From Ardenticatenaceae bacterium (GTDB lineage: Bacteria; Chloroflexota; Anaerolineae; Ardenticatenales; Ardenticatenaceae): a stretch of 34,726 bases of DNA. The DNA is taken from NCBI GenBank assembly GCA_026989095.1, contig JALSKA010000004.1, positions 1 to 34,726 on the forward strand. Reading direction: 5' to 3'. Below, in pieces: positions 22,662 to 31,400 of this stretch (its first letter is position 1; each line of letters begins with the position of its first letter). The notes below the pieces were generated by a model, which was not told the DNA's origin, ran no database searches, and saw nothing but the letters and a program-made list of their open reading frames with translations. The position numbers and the translations under genes were made by a program.

Positions 22662-25342
22662 ATCAGGATTGTATCTGGAGGCGTTCACTTCGTCAAAGGT
22701 GGTCCGTCTGCCTCGCGGTCACCGCTGGGTACTTCGCCCTTGCCCTCCTGCTCACGTGGCCGCTGGCCCGCCTGTGGACTACGCACGCCCCTGGCGACGG
22801 GAGCGATGATCCGGCCATCCTCTGGAACCTCTGGTGGGTGCCCTTTGCCCTCTTTCAGGGCCTCAATCCCCTGGTCAGCGAGTACCTCTTCTGGCCCCTG
22901 GGTGTGAACCTGGTCTTCTACACCCTGACGACGCTGAACGCCCTGTTGACCATGCCCGTTCAGCTCGCCGTGGGCCTGATCCCGGCCAACGCCATCCTGG
23001 TCTGGTTCGAGCTCGTGGCGGGCGGGGTGGGCATGTTCTACCTGGCCCGCCGGCTGAACGCCGGGCTGCTCGGCGCGTTTCTGGCCGGGTGTGTCTTCAC
23101 CTTCGCCCACTCCCGCTTCGTCTACCTCTCCCTGGGCCAGTTCAACATCGCGGCCAGCCAATGGGTGCCCTGGTACGTGCTGTCCCTCTGGCGCTTGGAG
23201 GAGCGGGCCGGGTGGCGTGACGTGGGGTTGGCCGCCTTCTTTCTCCTCGCCAACGGGTGGACCGAGTTCACGTATGCTTCGTTCTTGATCCTCTTCACCC
23301 TGCTCTGGTGGGCCTGGCACCGTGCCGGCGACCTCAGAAGGAGGGAGCTCCGCAGGGCGCTTGCCAGCACAGGCCGGTACGCCGGCGTGGCCGCGCTCTT
23401 CGCCTTGGGCCTCTTCCCCGTCCTCATCTCCATGATCACCACCCTGCGCGCGGAGGGCGACTTCCTGGTGGAGGGGCTGGGCTTCGCCGATGTCTTCAGC
23501 AATGACCTGGTGGGCTTCTGGGTGCCAAGCCACCTTCACCCCCTGGTGGGCGACTGGGTGCGCCAGAACTTGGACTTCGCCTACCTCAACTTCGCCTATT
23601 TGGGATACGTGCCCCTGGCGCTGGCCGTGATCGCCCTGTTGAGCCGGCGCACGAGAGCTCGGGCGGCATTCTGGGGTGTGGCCCTGGTCACTTTCATGGC
23701 CCTGAGCCTGGGGCCCACCCTGCGCGTCAACGGCCAGCAGTGGGACCTTCCCCTCCCCTTCGACCTGCTGTTGCGCCTGCCCATCTTCAAGGCGAACCGA
23801 TACCCCAGTCGCTACAGCGTGCTCATCGCCGCTTGCCTGGCCGTGCTGAGCGCCTACGGCGCACAAGCCTTGGGCAAACGTTGGGGCCAAAGGCGCCGGC
23901 GGGCTCTCCTAGCCTTTGCTCTGCCCCTCTTTCTGGTGGAGACGGCCGCCGTTCCCCTGCCACTGAGCGCCTATCAGGTTCCCCCCGTCTACCGGACCCT
24001 GAAGGAGAAGAGCACCCTGGCCGTGCTGGAAGTGCCCATGGCCTGGCGCAACGGGTTCCGCGTCACCGGTCCTCTGGACAAGACGTTCATGTTCGCCCAG
24101 TTCTACCAGACTGTCCACGCCAAGCGCTTGATCAACGGCAACACCAGCCGCAACCCGGAGTTCCTCTTTCAATACTTCACGGAAGCCCCCCTGCTCAACA
24201 GCCTGCTCGCCCTGGAGACGGGGAAAAGCCTGCCCCCGGAGCGCGAACTCTTCGACGCCCAGTACGCGGCCGACGCGCTCCAACTGCTCGGCGTGCAAGA
24301 GGTGATCGTCCACCGGGTCAACTCGCCCCGCCCAGATGTGACTCCCGAGGCCACCATCTCCTACTTGGAGCGCGTGCTCCCCCTGACCCAGTGGTACGAC
24401 GATGGCACCATCGGGGCGTGGGAGGTAGTGCTGCCGCCGTTGCCACGCACTGTGCGCTTGGACGCAGTCCACCCGCTGGCGCGACTCCACTTCGGCGACG
24501 GCTGGGGGCCCCTGCCCCCCTTCGAGCGACGGCCCTCCCGCCCGCCCACCGTGTGGGCCCAGCGCCGAACGGCGCGCCTCTTCGTGGCCTTGGACGCCAG
24601 GCGAGCGCGCCTGCGCTTCCGCGCCTGCTCGGCCGGGGCCCAGCAGATGGCCGTGTCGGTCAACGGGGGCCGGCCGGTCCCTGTGGACCTGCGTCCCGGC
24701 TGGCAGGAGTACGAGATAGTCCTGGATGGGTTCCGCCCGGGGCCCAACGCCCTGCGCTTCTCGTTCGAGCGCCTTGTGCCCGTGGTCGGGGAAACGCCGG
24801 CTTCGGCCTGCATGGAGCCGGCCTCGCGCGGGCTGGTGAGCCTTGTCGTGGAGAGCGCTGGGCTGGACGTGGGCGATTTCGCCCACATCTACGTCAACGG
24901 CCGAGATGTGGCCCCCAACCGCATGGGGTATAACGTGGCCGTCGTCGAGCCGACAAGCGGTCGGGTGCTCCGCGTGGCCGCCTTCGATCCCGTGAACGTG
25001 CCGTCAGACGCCGGCGCGCTGGCCCGGTTCATCGAAGGTGCTCCCGGGGGCACGCTGGTGGCCGTGGCGGCCAACGACACCGTGGACTTGCCCCCCGAGT
25101 TCGGCGGGCCACGTCTCACCGCCGAGGCCGTGGATGCCCTGCGCCTCCTCGGCGGCACGGCCGACCTGCGCGGCACTTTCCGGTGGAGTCACGCCCTGTT
25201 GGGCATCAAGGGAACGGCTGCTGCGTCGGCCGACGAGGACGTGAGCGCCGTGCGTCCGGCCCGTGTCTGGCTCGGCGAGCTGGTGACGGCGCCGAACGTG
25301 GCCGCCGGATTTGCCTGGTTCGAGCTCTCGGCCGAGCCATGA
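22616..25342 (+). CDS. Large GT-C-like membrane protein with C-terminal FAM3/ILEI (GG)-type domain
   Basis: This is a 908-aa multispanning protein (about ten helices up to residue ~450) of the YfhO/GT-C-like type that transfers sugars outside the membrane. After TM1 comes HAPGDGSDDPAILWNLWWV, with Asp64-Asp65 in the usual place of GT-C acidic residues. Residues about 630-740 form a beta-rich segment like a carbohydrate-binding sandwich. Residues about 742-880 (nt 24839-25255) match the FAM3/ILEI pattern: YNVAVVEPTSGRVLRVAAFD, then RFIEGAPGGTLVAVAANDT, then WSHALLGIKG. The only standard in-frame start before TM1 is TTG 22616, which lacks a ribosome-binding site and overlaps cvpA antisense, so the true N-terminus is uncertain. 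Glycosyltransferase activity is inferred from topology. The ILEI-like domain is recognised by pattern and not by a search. Confidence 0.75.
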   Translation: MSPAKRAEARDRTRAYQDCIWRRSLRQRWSVCLAVTAGYFALALLLTWPLARLWTTHAPGDGSDDPAILWNLWWVPFALFQGLNPLVSEYLFWPLGVNLVFYTLTTLNALLTMPVQLAVGLIPANAILVWFELVAGGVGMFYLARRLNAGLLGAFLAGCVFTFAHSRFVYLSLGQFNIAASQWVPWYVLSLWRLEERAGWRDVGLAAFFLLANGWTEFTYASFLILFTLLWWAWHRAGDLRRRELRRALASTGRYAGVAALFALGLFPVLISMITTLRAEGDFLVEGLGFADVFSNDLVGFWVPSHLHPLVGDWVRQNLDFAYLNFAYLGYVPLALAVIALLSRRTRARAAFWGVALVTFMALSLGPTLRVNGQQWDLPLPFDLLLRLPIFKANRYPSRYSVLIAACLAVLSAYGAQALGKRWGQRRRRALLAFALPLFLVETAAVPLPLSAYQVPPVYRTLKEKSTLAVLEVPMAWRNGFRVTGPLDKTFMFAQFYQTVHAKRLINGNTSRNPEFLFQYFTEAPLLNSLLALETGKSLPPERELFDAQYAADALQLLGVQEVIVHRVNSPRPDVTPEATISYLERVLPLTQWYDDGTIGAWEVVLPPLPRTVRLDAVHPLARLHFGDGWGPLPPFERRPSRPPTVWAQRRTARLFVALDARRARLRFRACSAGAQQMAVSVNGGRPVPVDLRPGWQEYEIVLDGFRPGPNALRFSFERLVPVVGETPASACMEPASRGLVSLVVESAGLDVGDFAHIYVNGRDVAPNRMGYNVAVVEPTSGRVLRVAAFDPVNVPSDAGALARFIEGAPGGTLVAVAANDTVDLPPEFGGPRLTAEAVDALRLLGGTADLRGTFRWSHALLGIKGTAAASADEDVSAVRPARVWLGELVTAPNVAAGFAWFELSAEP
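22668..22696 (-). promoter_or_regulatory. Near-consensus promoter giving leaderless cvpA mRNA
   Basis: On the minus strand, TTGACG (complement of 22691-22696) is separated by 17 bp from TACAAT (complement of 22668-22673). The A of the cvpA ATG (22661) is the seventh base after the -10, which is the expected transcription start. No Shine-Dalgarno sequence can exist on such a transcript. Confidence 0.65.
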
Positions 25343-25351
25343 GAACCCCCT

Positions 25352-25380
25352 TTGACAGCCGGCTCAGGGGGCTGTAGAAT
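25352..25380 (+). promoter_or_regulatory. Consensus sigma-70-type promoter for the stalked Ig-like protein gene
   Basis: A perfect TTGACA (25352-25357) is separated by 17 bp from TAGAAT (25375-25380). It starts 9 bp after the upstream stop codon. The leader to ATG 25427 is about 40 nt. This is the best promoter match in the window. Confidence 0.8.
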
Positions 25381-25426
25381 AGAGCGCTTCGAGCAGGGTC
25401 TGGAGGCCCCGAACAGAAGGGACAGC

Positions 25427-26191
25427 ATGGACCTCATCCTCTCGCTGCTGGACCAGTACGATTGGGTCATCTACATCGTAAGCCTGTTGGGCATCCTCCT
25501 GTACTTGGGAGTGGCCCGTCGGGCCTACCGCGAGTATCGCTTCTCCGTCTTCGCGCTGGAACGGGAGGAGAAGTTCCGTGAGGCCCGTCAAGCTTTTCTC
25601 TTCGCGATCTTCTTCGCCGGCATCATGGGCGTCACGTTCTACGTCAACGTCTCGCCGGGGCGCGCCGTCGGCGCACCTGCTGCCCTCCGGGCCACGCCAA
25701 CGCCCACGCCGGTCGTCATCGGGCCGACTTTGACGCCCGAGCTGACGGCGACGCCCACGCGGACGCCCACGCCACGTCCCTCGCCAACGCCATCTGCGCC
25801 GAGAAACACGCCCACGCCGGTCGTCTCGCCCACACCTGCCCCCTCGCCCACGCCCCGAGCCGTGCCCCCCAATTGCCCCAACCCGGGCGTGCGCATCGTC
25901 TCGCCGGGCATGAACCAAAACGTGAGCGGCTCCGTGGCCGTGGTGGGCACGGCCAAAATCGAGAACTTTCAGTTCTACAAGGTGGAATTTGCGGCCGGCG
26001 ATCCGCCCGATCCCAACGCGTGGGCGGTCATTGGCGACGTCGTGCGCCAGCCCGTGGAGAACGGCGTGCTCGCCACCTGGCCTGCCGGCGCCTTTCCCCC
26101 TGGAGTCTACTGGTTGCGGCTGACTGTGGTGGACATCACGGGCAACTTTCCCCCGCCGTGTGACGTGCGTGTTGTCGTCACCGGGCCATGA
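25427..26191 (+). CDS. Membrane-anchored surface protein with Thr-Pro stalk and Ig-like domain
   Basis: This 254-aa protein has no recognised family. Two membrane helices (about 13-30 and 57-75) flank a charged cytoplasmic loop ([25 protein letters not shown]). A Thr/Pro-rich low-complexity stalk (about 88-150, many TPTP units) follows. The C-terminal domain (about 152-254) is bracketed by two cysteines (NCPNPG and PPCDVRV) and looks like a beta-sandwich of the Ig or Ig-like kind ([20 protein letters not shown]...[14 protein letters not shown]). The domain would be displayed outside the cell. ATG 25427 follows AGAAGGGA. It is probably co-transcribed with the 58-residue protein downstream. Function is unknown. 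Confidence 0.8.
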   Translation: MDLILSLLDQYDWVIYIVSLLGILLYLGVARRAYREYRFSVFALEREEKFREARQAFLFAIFFAGIMGVTFYVNVSPGRAVGAPAALRATPTPTPVVIGPTLTPELTATPTRTPTPRPSPTPSAPRNTPTPVVSPTPAPSPTPRAVPPNCPNPGVRIVSPGMNQNVSGSVAVVGTAKIENFQFYKVEFAAGDPPDPNAWAVIGDVVRQPVENGVLATWPAGAFPPGVYWLRLTVVDITGNFPPPCDVRVVVTGP

Positions 26192-26227
26192 GCTTTATCT
26201 GGCGACGGGAATAAGGAGCACAACGTT

Positions 26228-26404
26228 ATGAACAACGAGGTGGTTAGGGGAATCATTTTCGTGGTCTACAGCCTGCTCTTCTGGCTGGCCATGGCTGCCG
26301 GCGTCCTGATGACGGTCGTCGCCGTTCTCGCCGTGTGGAACTCGTGGAAGCGATGGCTCAGAGGAGACGAAGACGAGGGGGAGAGACCCGAGCACCTTAG
26401 CTGA
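26228..26404 (+). CDS. 58-residue predicted membrane protein
   Basis: A short ORF runs from ATG 26228 to TGA 26404 and has a good ribosome-binding site, AAGGAG (26213-26218), 9 nt upstream. The product starts MNNEVVRGIIFVVYSLLF. It has a hydrophobic stretch over about residues 8-37, long enough for one long or two tight helices, then WNSWKRWLRG and an acidic tail (DEDEGERPEHLS). The tail is predicted cytoplasmic by the positive-inside rule. It lies 36 bp after the Ig-like surface protein and could be its partner. No family is recognised. The ribosome-binding site, composition and position make it a likely real gene. Confidence 0.65.
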   Translation: MNNEVVRGIIFVVYSLLFWLAMAAGVLMTVVAVLAVWNSWKRWLRGDEDEGERPEHLS

Positions 26405-26470
26405 TTCGCTCATGCCCGGTTCGTGCCCGGCCCGCTGCCGCCGGGGCTGCTCTCTTCTCCTGCGGGGCCG

Positions 26471-27220
26471 TTACGCATCCATCTCCTCCGGCGATGCCCC
26501 TTGGACGACGCCCTCCTGGCCACCACCCTCCTGTTCGGCACGGCTTTCGAGCTCTTGGGGGGCCACGAACCGGTAGCCTTGACCCCGAATGGTCACGATG
26601 TAGGCCGGCCTGCTCGGGTTGCGCTCGATCTTCTTGCGAATCCAGCGGATGTGAACGTCCAAGGTCCGCGTATCCCCCATGTACTCCGTCTCCCACACCT
26701 CGCGCATGATCTCCAGCCGAGTGACAGTGCGCCCCGCGTTGCGCATGAGCAGCCGCAAAATGCCGAACTCCTTGGGCCGCAGGAGATGCTCAGTGCCGTT
26801 CGCCCCCCGCACGCGGCGCGTGCGCAAGTCGAGGCGCACTTCGCCGATTTCAATGACGAGCGGCCTGGCACACATGGCGTGGAGAGCTTGAGTCAACGCC
26901 TCGGCCGAATAGGGCTTCATGAGGCAGAGATCGGCATCAATCTCGGCAGCGTGGCCGTCTGGCCTGCCGTCCCCTTGGGCGCGCACAATGGCCACAATGG
27001 GCACTTCCGACATGCGACGAATGGCGCGGCACACGTGCCGGCCGTCGAACCGCGCCGAAGTCGTGTCCACCAGCACAACATCAGGACAGGCGACGCGCAC
27101 GTGCCGCAGCGCCTGCCGCCTGGTCTGAGCCCAGATGATCTCATGGCCTTCTTGGTGCAACACCCGCCGCAGGGCGTCCGCTGTGGTCTTCCGGTTCGCG
27201 ACCAGCAAGATCGTGCCCAT
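26471..27220 (-). CDS. OmpR/PhoB-type response regulator with degenerate receiver
   Basis: This is a DNA-binding regulator (249 aa). The receiver domain (about 1-118) keeps a candidate phospho-acceptor, Asp52 in DVVLVDTT, and Lys in LMKPYS. The usual acidic pair after beta-strand 1 is replaced (ILLVANRK instead of ILVVDDE), and the conserved Thr/Ser after strand 4 is Val (VAIVRAQ). The winged helix (about 122-225) is normal, with LRPKEFGILRLLMRNAGRTVTRLEIMREVWE and the hallmark VTIRGQGYRFV. A Glu/Gly-rich tail ends the protein. ATG 27220 is chosen because the receiver starts there; upstream extensions lack resemblance. No histidine kinase is adjacent. It probably works without classical phosphorylation, or by a different signal. 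Confidence 0.9.
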   Translation of the reverse strand: MGTILLVANRKTTADALRRVLHQEGHEIIWAQTRRQALRHVRVACPDVVLVDTTSARFDGRHVCRAIRRMSEVPIVAIVRAQGDGRPDGHAAEIDADLCLMKPYSAEALTQALHAMCARPLVIEIGEVRLDLRTRRVRGANGTEHLLRPKEFGILRLLMRNAGRTVTRLEIMREVWETEYMGDTRTLDVHIRWIRKKIERNPSRPAYIVTIRGQGYRFVAPQELESRAEQEGGGQEGVVQGASPEEMDA

Positions 27221-27584
27221 GGAGTCCCACCTGCACGTAGCACCGGAACGGAAGCGCCGCCTGTTGGTCACCCCCCTCACCCCCGACAGCGAAGATCGAA
27301 CAGGGGCCGCCGCGGGGGAAGAGCACTGCCCTCCTCTCGGGAAAGGAGGTCGTTTATGCTCCCAACGTGTGGTTTGGACGCTCTTGTTCTCCGTGTCCCG
27401 GCGCACACCGCACGTCCAACGCAGGGTGCTGGCGCCAGAACCGGCCTGTGAGCGGACAACCAGCTCGCCGCAGGAGGTTCATCATTCTTGGTTCACGGGG
27501 CTCAGCAGCGTGGAGACAGGTGATGGGTCCCCGGGATCAGCAGGCCAAACGTCCCACGCTTTCCTGACCGGGAGGTGGTTTGCC

Positions 27585-27612
27585 ATTATAGAAGATTGAG
27601 CGCAGAACGCAA
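27585..27612 (-). promoter_or_regulatory. Predicted promoter for the response regulator gene
   Basis: On the minus strand, TTGCGT (complement of 27607-27612) is separated by 16 bp from a perfect TATAAT (complement of 27585-27590). The start would be near 27578, far from ATG 27220. Confidence 0.5.
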
Positions 27613-27626
27613 TCGGCGGCAGACAG

Positions 27627-27655
27627 TTGACCGCACCCTGGCCCCACGGTATAAT
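27627..27655 (+). promoter_or_regulatory. Predicted promoter for the GT2-YfhO/flippase operon
   Basis: TTGACC (27627-27632) is separated by 17 bp from a perfect TATAAT (27650-27655). The start near 27662 leaves a leader of about 55 nt before ATG 27718. An ATG at 27664 would be almost leaderless and would add 18 residues. Confidence 0.75.
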
Positions 27656-27717
27656 CGCCTGTCATGGGCAGGAGTGTGCCACGGCCTGCCCCGGTCCCTG
27701 CCCACAAGGGGGTTCAC

Positions 27718-28476
27718 ATGAACGTGACAGTGGTGATACCAACGTACAACGAAGCGGACAACTTGGCAGAGCTTGTCGAAGCACTCTTTGCCCTTCCCCT
27801 GCCAAAGCTCCACGTGATCATTGTGGACGACAACTCTCCCGACGGCACGGGGGATCTGGCCGAGGAGTTGGCCGGCCAACATCCTGGGCAGATGACGGTG
27901 CTTCACAGGCCGGGAAAGCTCGGACTCGGCTCGGCGTACAAGGCGGGCTTCCGCCACGCCTTGGCCCTCGGCGCCGACGCCGTGGTGCAAATGGACGCCG
28001 ACTTTTCCCACTCGCCCCACTACGTGCCCCAGATGGTCCGCCACTTGGACGCCTACGATGTGGTCGTCGGCTCGCGGTACGTGGCCGGCGGCCGGCTGGA
28101 CGAGCGGTGGTCGTGGTGGCGGCACTTGCTCTCCTGGTGGGCCAACCAAGTCTACGTGCGCATGATCCTCAACCTCAAAGTGCGCGATGCCACGGCCGGC
28201 TTCAAGGCATTTCGCCGGGAGGTGCTGGAGGCCATTGACTTCTCGCGCGTCGTCAGCAACGGGTATGTCTTCCAGGTGGAAGTGGCCTACTTGTGCGAAC
28301 GTCTGGGGTTCCGCGTGTTGGAGATCCCCATCTACTTCGAGGACCGTCGCATCGGCCGGAGCAAGATGAACGTGCCCGTCAAAGTGGAAGCGGCCGTGCG
28401 CGTGTGGCAAATCCGATGGCGCCACCGCCACGTGACGCCCCTGGCGATGCGCACGGCGGACCACAAGCCCGTGTAG
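27718..28476 (+). CDS. DPM1-type family 2 glycosyltransferase (polyprenyl-phosphate sugar synthase)
   Basis: This soluble GT2 enzyme (252 aa) would move mannose or another hexose from a nucleotide sugar to polyprenyl phosphate on the cytoplasmic face. Motifs in order are [14 protein letters not shown] (3-16), [10 protein letters not shown] (36-45), GSAYKAGF (71-78) and the metal-binding MDADFSHSP with Asp93-Ala-Asp95. After these come [31 protein letters not shown] and [12 protein letters not shown]. This pattern is that of dolichol-phosphate mannose synthase. There are no C-terminal helices, unlike CsbB/GtrB-type enzymes. ATG 27718 is chosen because AAGGGGG (27706-27712) precedes it; ATG 27664 remains possible. 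The YfhO-flippase fusion follows after 9 bp and would use the product. Confidence 0.92.
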   Translation: MNVTVVIPTYNEADNLAELVEALFALPLPKLHVIIVDDNSPDGTGDLAEELAGQHPGQMTVLHRPGKLGLGSAYKAGFRHALALGADAVVQMDADFSHSPHYVPQMVRHLDAYDVVVGSRYVAGGRLDERWSWWRHLLSWWANQVYVRMILNLKVRDATAGFKAFRREVLEAIDFSRVVSNGYVFQVEVAYLCERLGFRVLEIPIYFEDRRIGRSKMNVPVKVEAAVRVWQIRWRHRHVTPLAMRTADHKPV

Positions 28477-28485
28477 AACGGAGCC

Positions 28486-31400
28486 ATGACCACGGCCGGC
28501 CGTGATCTCCACACGTCAACCGGCGCCGGCGGGCAGACGGAGGGGAGGAGAGGGCCCGTGGCCCTCCCGCGCTGGCGAGAGAGCCTTCTCCTCCTCGCCT
28601 GCTTTACCCTGTTGCCCCTGGCCCTCTTCTGGTCGGTCACCGTGGGTGGGCGCAGTCTAGTCCCCTTCGACATCCTCTACCAGTTCGAGCCGTGGCGCTC
28701 TTTCGCGGACCACGTGGGCGTGGGGCTCCCGGCCAACGAGCTGGTGGCCGATCTCCTGCTGGAGAACTACGCCTGGAAGGGGTTCATCGTCGAGGCGCTC
28801 TCCGAGCGTCAACTCCCCCTCTGGAACCCCTATGTGTTCGCCGGAATGCCCTTCTTGGCCGCCGGACAGCACAGCTTCCTCTACCCCTTCTCGGCCCTCT
28901 TCCTCATCATGCCCGTCTGGCAGGCCTACGGCTGGTTTACGGTCATCACGCTGATTCTGGCCGGCCTGAACATGTACGTCCTCCTGCGGGTGGTGGGCGC
29001 CGGACGAGGTGCCGCGCTGGTGGGAGGGCTCGTCTACCAGGGGAGCGGCTTCCTCACCATCAGCGTGGTCTTCCAGATGATCATCGCCGGGGCGGCCTGG
29101 TTGCCCTTGGTGTTGGCCATGATCCACAAGTTGGCCGAGAAGGCCGCGGCCGGCGAGCGTGACCTCACCGCTTACATCCCGTGGGCCTCGGTGGGGGGCG
29201 TGGCCCTGGGGCTTGTCTTCCTGGCCGGCCACGTGGAAATTGCCTACTACACCTTGCTGCTCGGCGCCGCCTGCGGCCTGTGGCAGGCCGTGCGCCTCTG
29301 GCTTGGCGGGCGGGAGCCGGCCCGCCTGATCGTGTGGGGCCTGCTCATGGGGCTGGTGGGCGGCCTGCTGGGCGCTGCCCAGATGGTGCCCCTCTACGAG
29401 CTGGTGCGCGCCAACTTCCGCGAGGGGAGTGCTACCCTACAACAGGTGCTGGGTTGGGCGTATCCGCCGCGCCAGATCATCACCTTCCTCGTGCCCGACT
29501 TCTGGGGCAACCCAGCCCGCCACGAGGTCTTCGACATCGTGCGCCGGACGTGGCGCCCCATTCTCACCCGCAACGTGATGGGCCAGACGCTCAACTACGT
29601 GGCCTGGACCCAAGGGCTTCCCTCCTGGAAGAACTACGTCGAAGCGGCCAGCTACGTGGGCGTGCTCCCCTTGATCTTGGCCGGCGTGGCCGCCTGGCAC
29701 CGTCGGCGGGAGCCGGCCGTGCGCTTCTTCGTTCTCCTGGCCGTGGTCAGCCTCCTCTTCACCTTCGGCACGCCCCTCTACGCCCTGCTCTACTACGGCC
29801 TGCCCGGCTGGAAACAACTCCACACGCCCTTCCGGTGGGTCTTCCCCTACACTCTGGCCGTGGCGGTGTTGGCCGGCTTGGGCTGGGACTGGATCGTTCG
29901 CCACCCGCGCTTGGCCGGCGTGCGCCGGCTGGGGATGGGGATGGCCGCCGGGGGCGGGGCGATGCTGGCGGGCCTGGTGGCCGTCTTCCTGGCACCGGGC
30001 CCTTGGCTGGCCCTGGCCGACAGGCTCATGGCCGTGTCGGAGCTCACGCGGGTGGCCTTCGCCGACGACCCGGCCCTGTTGGTGAGCTACCAGTGGCGCA
30101 ACTTCCTCGTGCTGGCGATCTTCTTGCTCTTGGCCGGCGGTCTCCTGTGGGGCGCACACCGCGCTCTGAGCGCCCGGCCCCGCCTGTGGGCGGGCGCAGC
30201 GCTGGCCGTGGTGGGGGTGGACCTCTACGTGGCCGCGGCCGGCTTCAACCCCGCCGTCTCGCCCGAGCTCATCCGCGTGACCCCGCCGGCCATCGCGTGG
30301 CTTCAGGAGCAGCCCGGCCTGTGGCGCTTCACCACCCTGGAAGAGCCGGGGCAACCGGTGCTCACGGCCAACGCCGGCATGTTCTACCGGCTTCACGACG
30401 TGCGGGGATACGATTCCATCATCCTGAAACACTACGTGCAGCTCATGGAGCAGGTGGAGGGACAGGGACAACTCCTCTACAACCGTGTCTCTCCCCTCTT
30501 CTGGGAGGGCTCCCTGGACAGCGCCCTGCTGGACATGCTGAACGTGCGCTTCGTGGTCACGACGCTGGAGGTCAACCGCCCCGGGTGGCGCCCGGTCTAC
30601 GCCGGAGAGGTGCGCATCTACGAGAACCAAGACGTGCTGCCGCGGGCCTACTGGCTGCCGGCCGAACGCGCGCGGTGGCGCGATCACGACACTGTGATCG
30701 CCGAGCTGAAGTCCCTCGATCCCAGACGTGAGGTCTGGCTGGACGCTGAGAGCGCACAGGTGCCGGAGGCATTCCCGCAGGCTTCCCCCTCGGAGGAGAA
30801 GGCCGCTTGGAGCCCTGCGGAGGTGGTAGCGTACACGCCCAACGAAGTGGTGGTGTACGTCGAAACAGACCGGCCAGCCGTGCTCGTCTTGGGGGACACG
30901 TGGTTTCCGGGGTGGCGGGCCTTCCTGCGGCCGGCCCCCGGCGGGGAGGAGCGCGAGGTGCCCGTCTGGCGGGCCAACGGGGCCCTGCGGGCTGTGCCGG
31001 TTCCGGCCGGCGCGTGGACCGTGCGCTGGAGGTACAGCCCCGACAGCGTGAAGGTGGGCTTCTTCGCCAGCTTCTTGGGCACCGTGCTGCTGGTGTTGGG
31101 CGCCGCCTACTGGCTCTGGGGGCGCATCTACCAGGAACAGCCCCACGAACACGCCGTGCGGCGAGTGGCCAAGAACAGCCTGGCGCCCATGCTCCTCCAA
31201 CTGCTCAACAAGGCCGTGGACACGGTCTTCGCGGCCTTCATGGCCCGCATTCTGGGGCCGGAAGGCGTGGGCGCCTACGCTTTCGCCGTGGCCATCATCT
31301 GGTATTTTATCATCTTCACCAACTTCGGCCTCGGGACCCTGCTCACCCGCGACGTGGCCCGGGACCCCCACATGGCCCTGCGATACGTGCGCCACACCAT

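Larger units (their letters stand above)
27221..27717. other. 497-bp divergent regulatory region between response regulator and GT2 genes
   Basis: There is no convincing gene. It contains back-to-back promoters (minus 27585-27612, plus 27627-27655). If the minus promoter is used, the response regulator mRNA has an untranslated leader of about 360 nt. Within that leader a 6-bp CCTCCT/AGGAGG hairpin (27330-27335 with 27344-27349) is visible. A 60-codon TTG-initiated frame on the minus strand (27277-27459) looks like noise. Confidence 0.55.

Noticed and set aside
25690-25870. Short repeats resembling a CRISPR or tandem-repeat array
   Set aside because: They are codon-level repeats encoding a Thr-Pro stalk in frame. 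Unit lengths are irregular and there are no spacers.
27221-27406. Longer N-terminus for the response regulator from GTG 27406
   Set aside because: The added 62 residues are Arg/Pro-rich with no family resemblance. Receiver domains start at MGTILLV.
27277-27459. 60-codon minus-strand frame in the response regulator leader
   Set aside because: It starts with TTG, has no ribosome-binding site, is rich in Arg/Pro/Ala, and resembles other shadow frames.
27664-27717. N-terminal extension of the GT2 from ATG 27664
   Set aside because: The GT2 core begins exactly at [12 protein letters not shown], and AAGGGGG precedes ATG 27718. The upstream 18 residues are Pro-rich and unlike the family. It is not fully excluded, because ATG 27664 is almost at the predicted transcription start.
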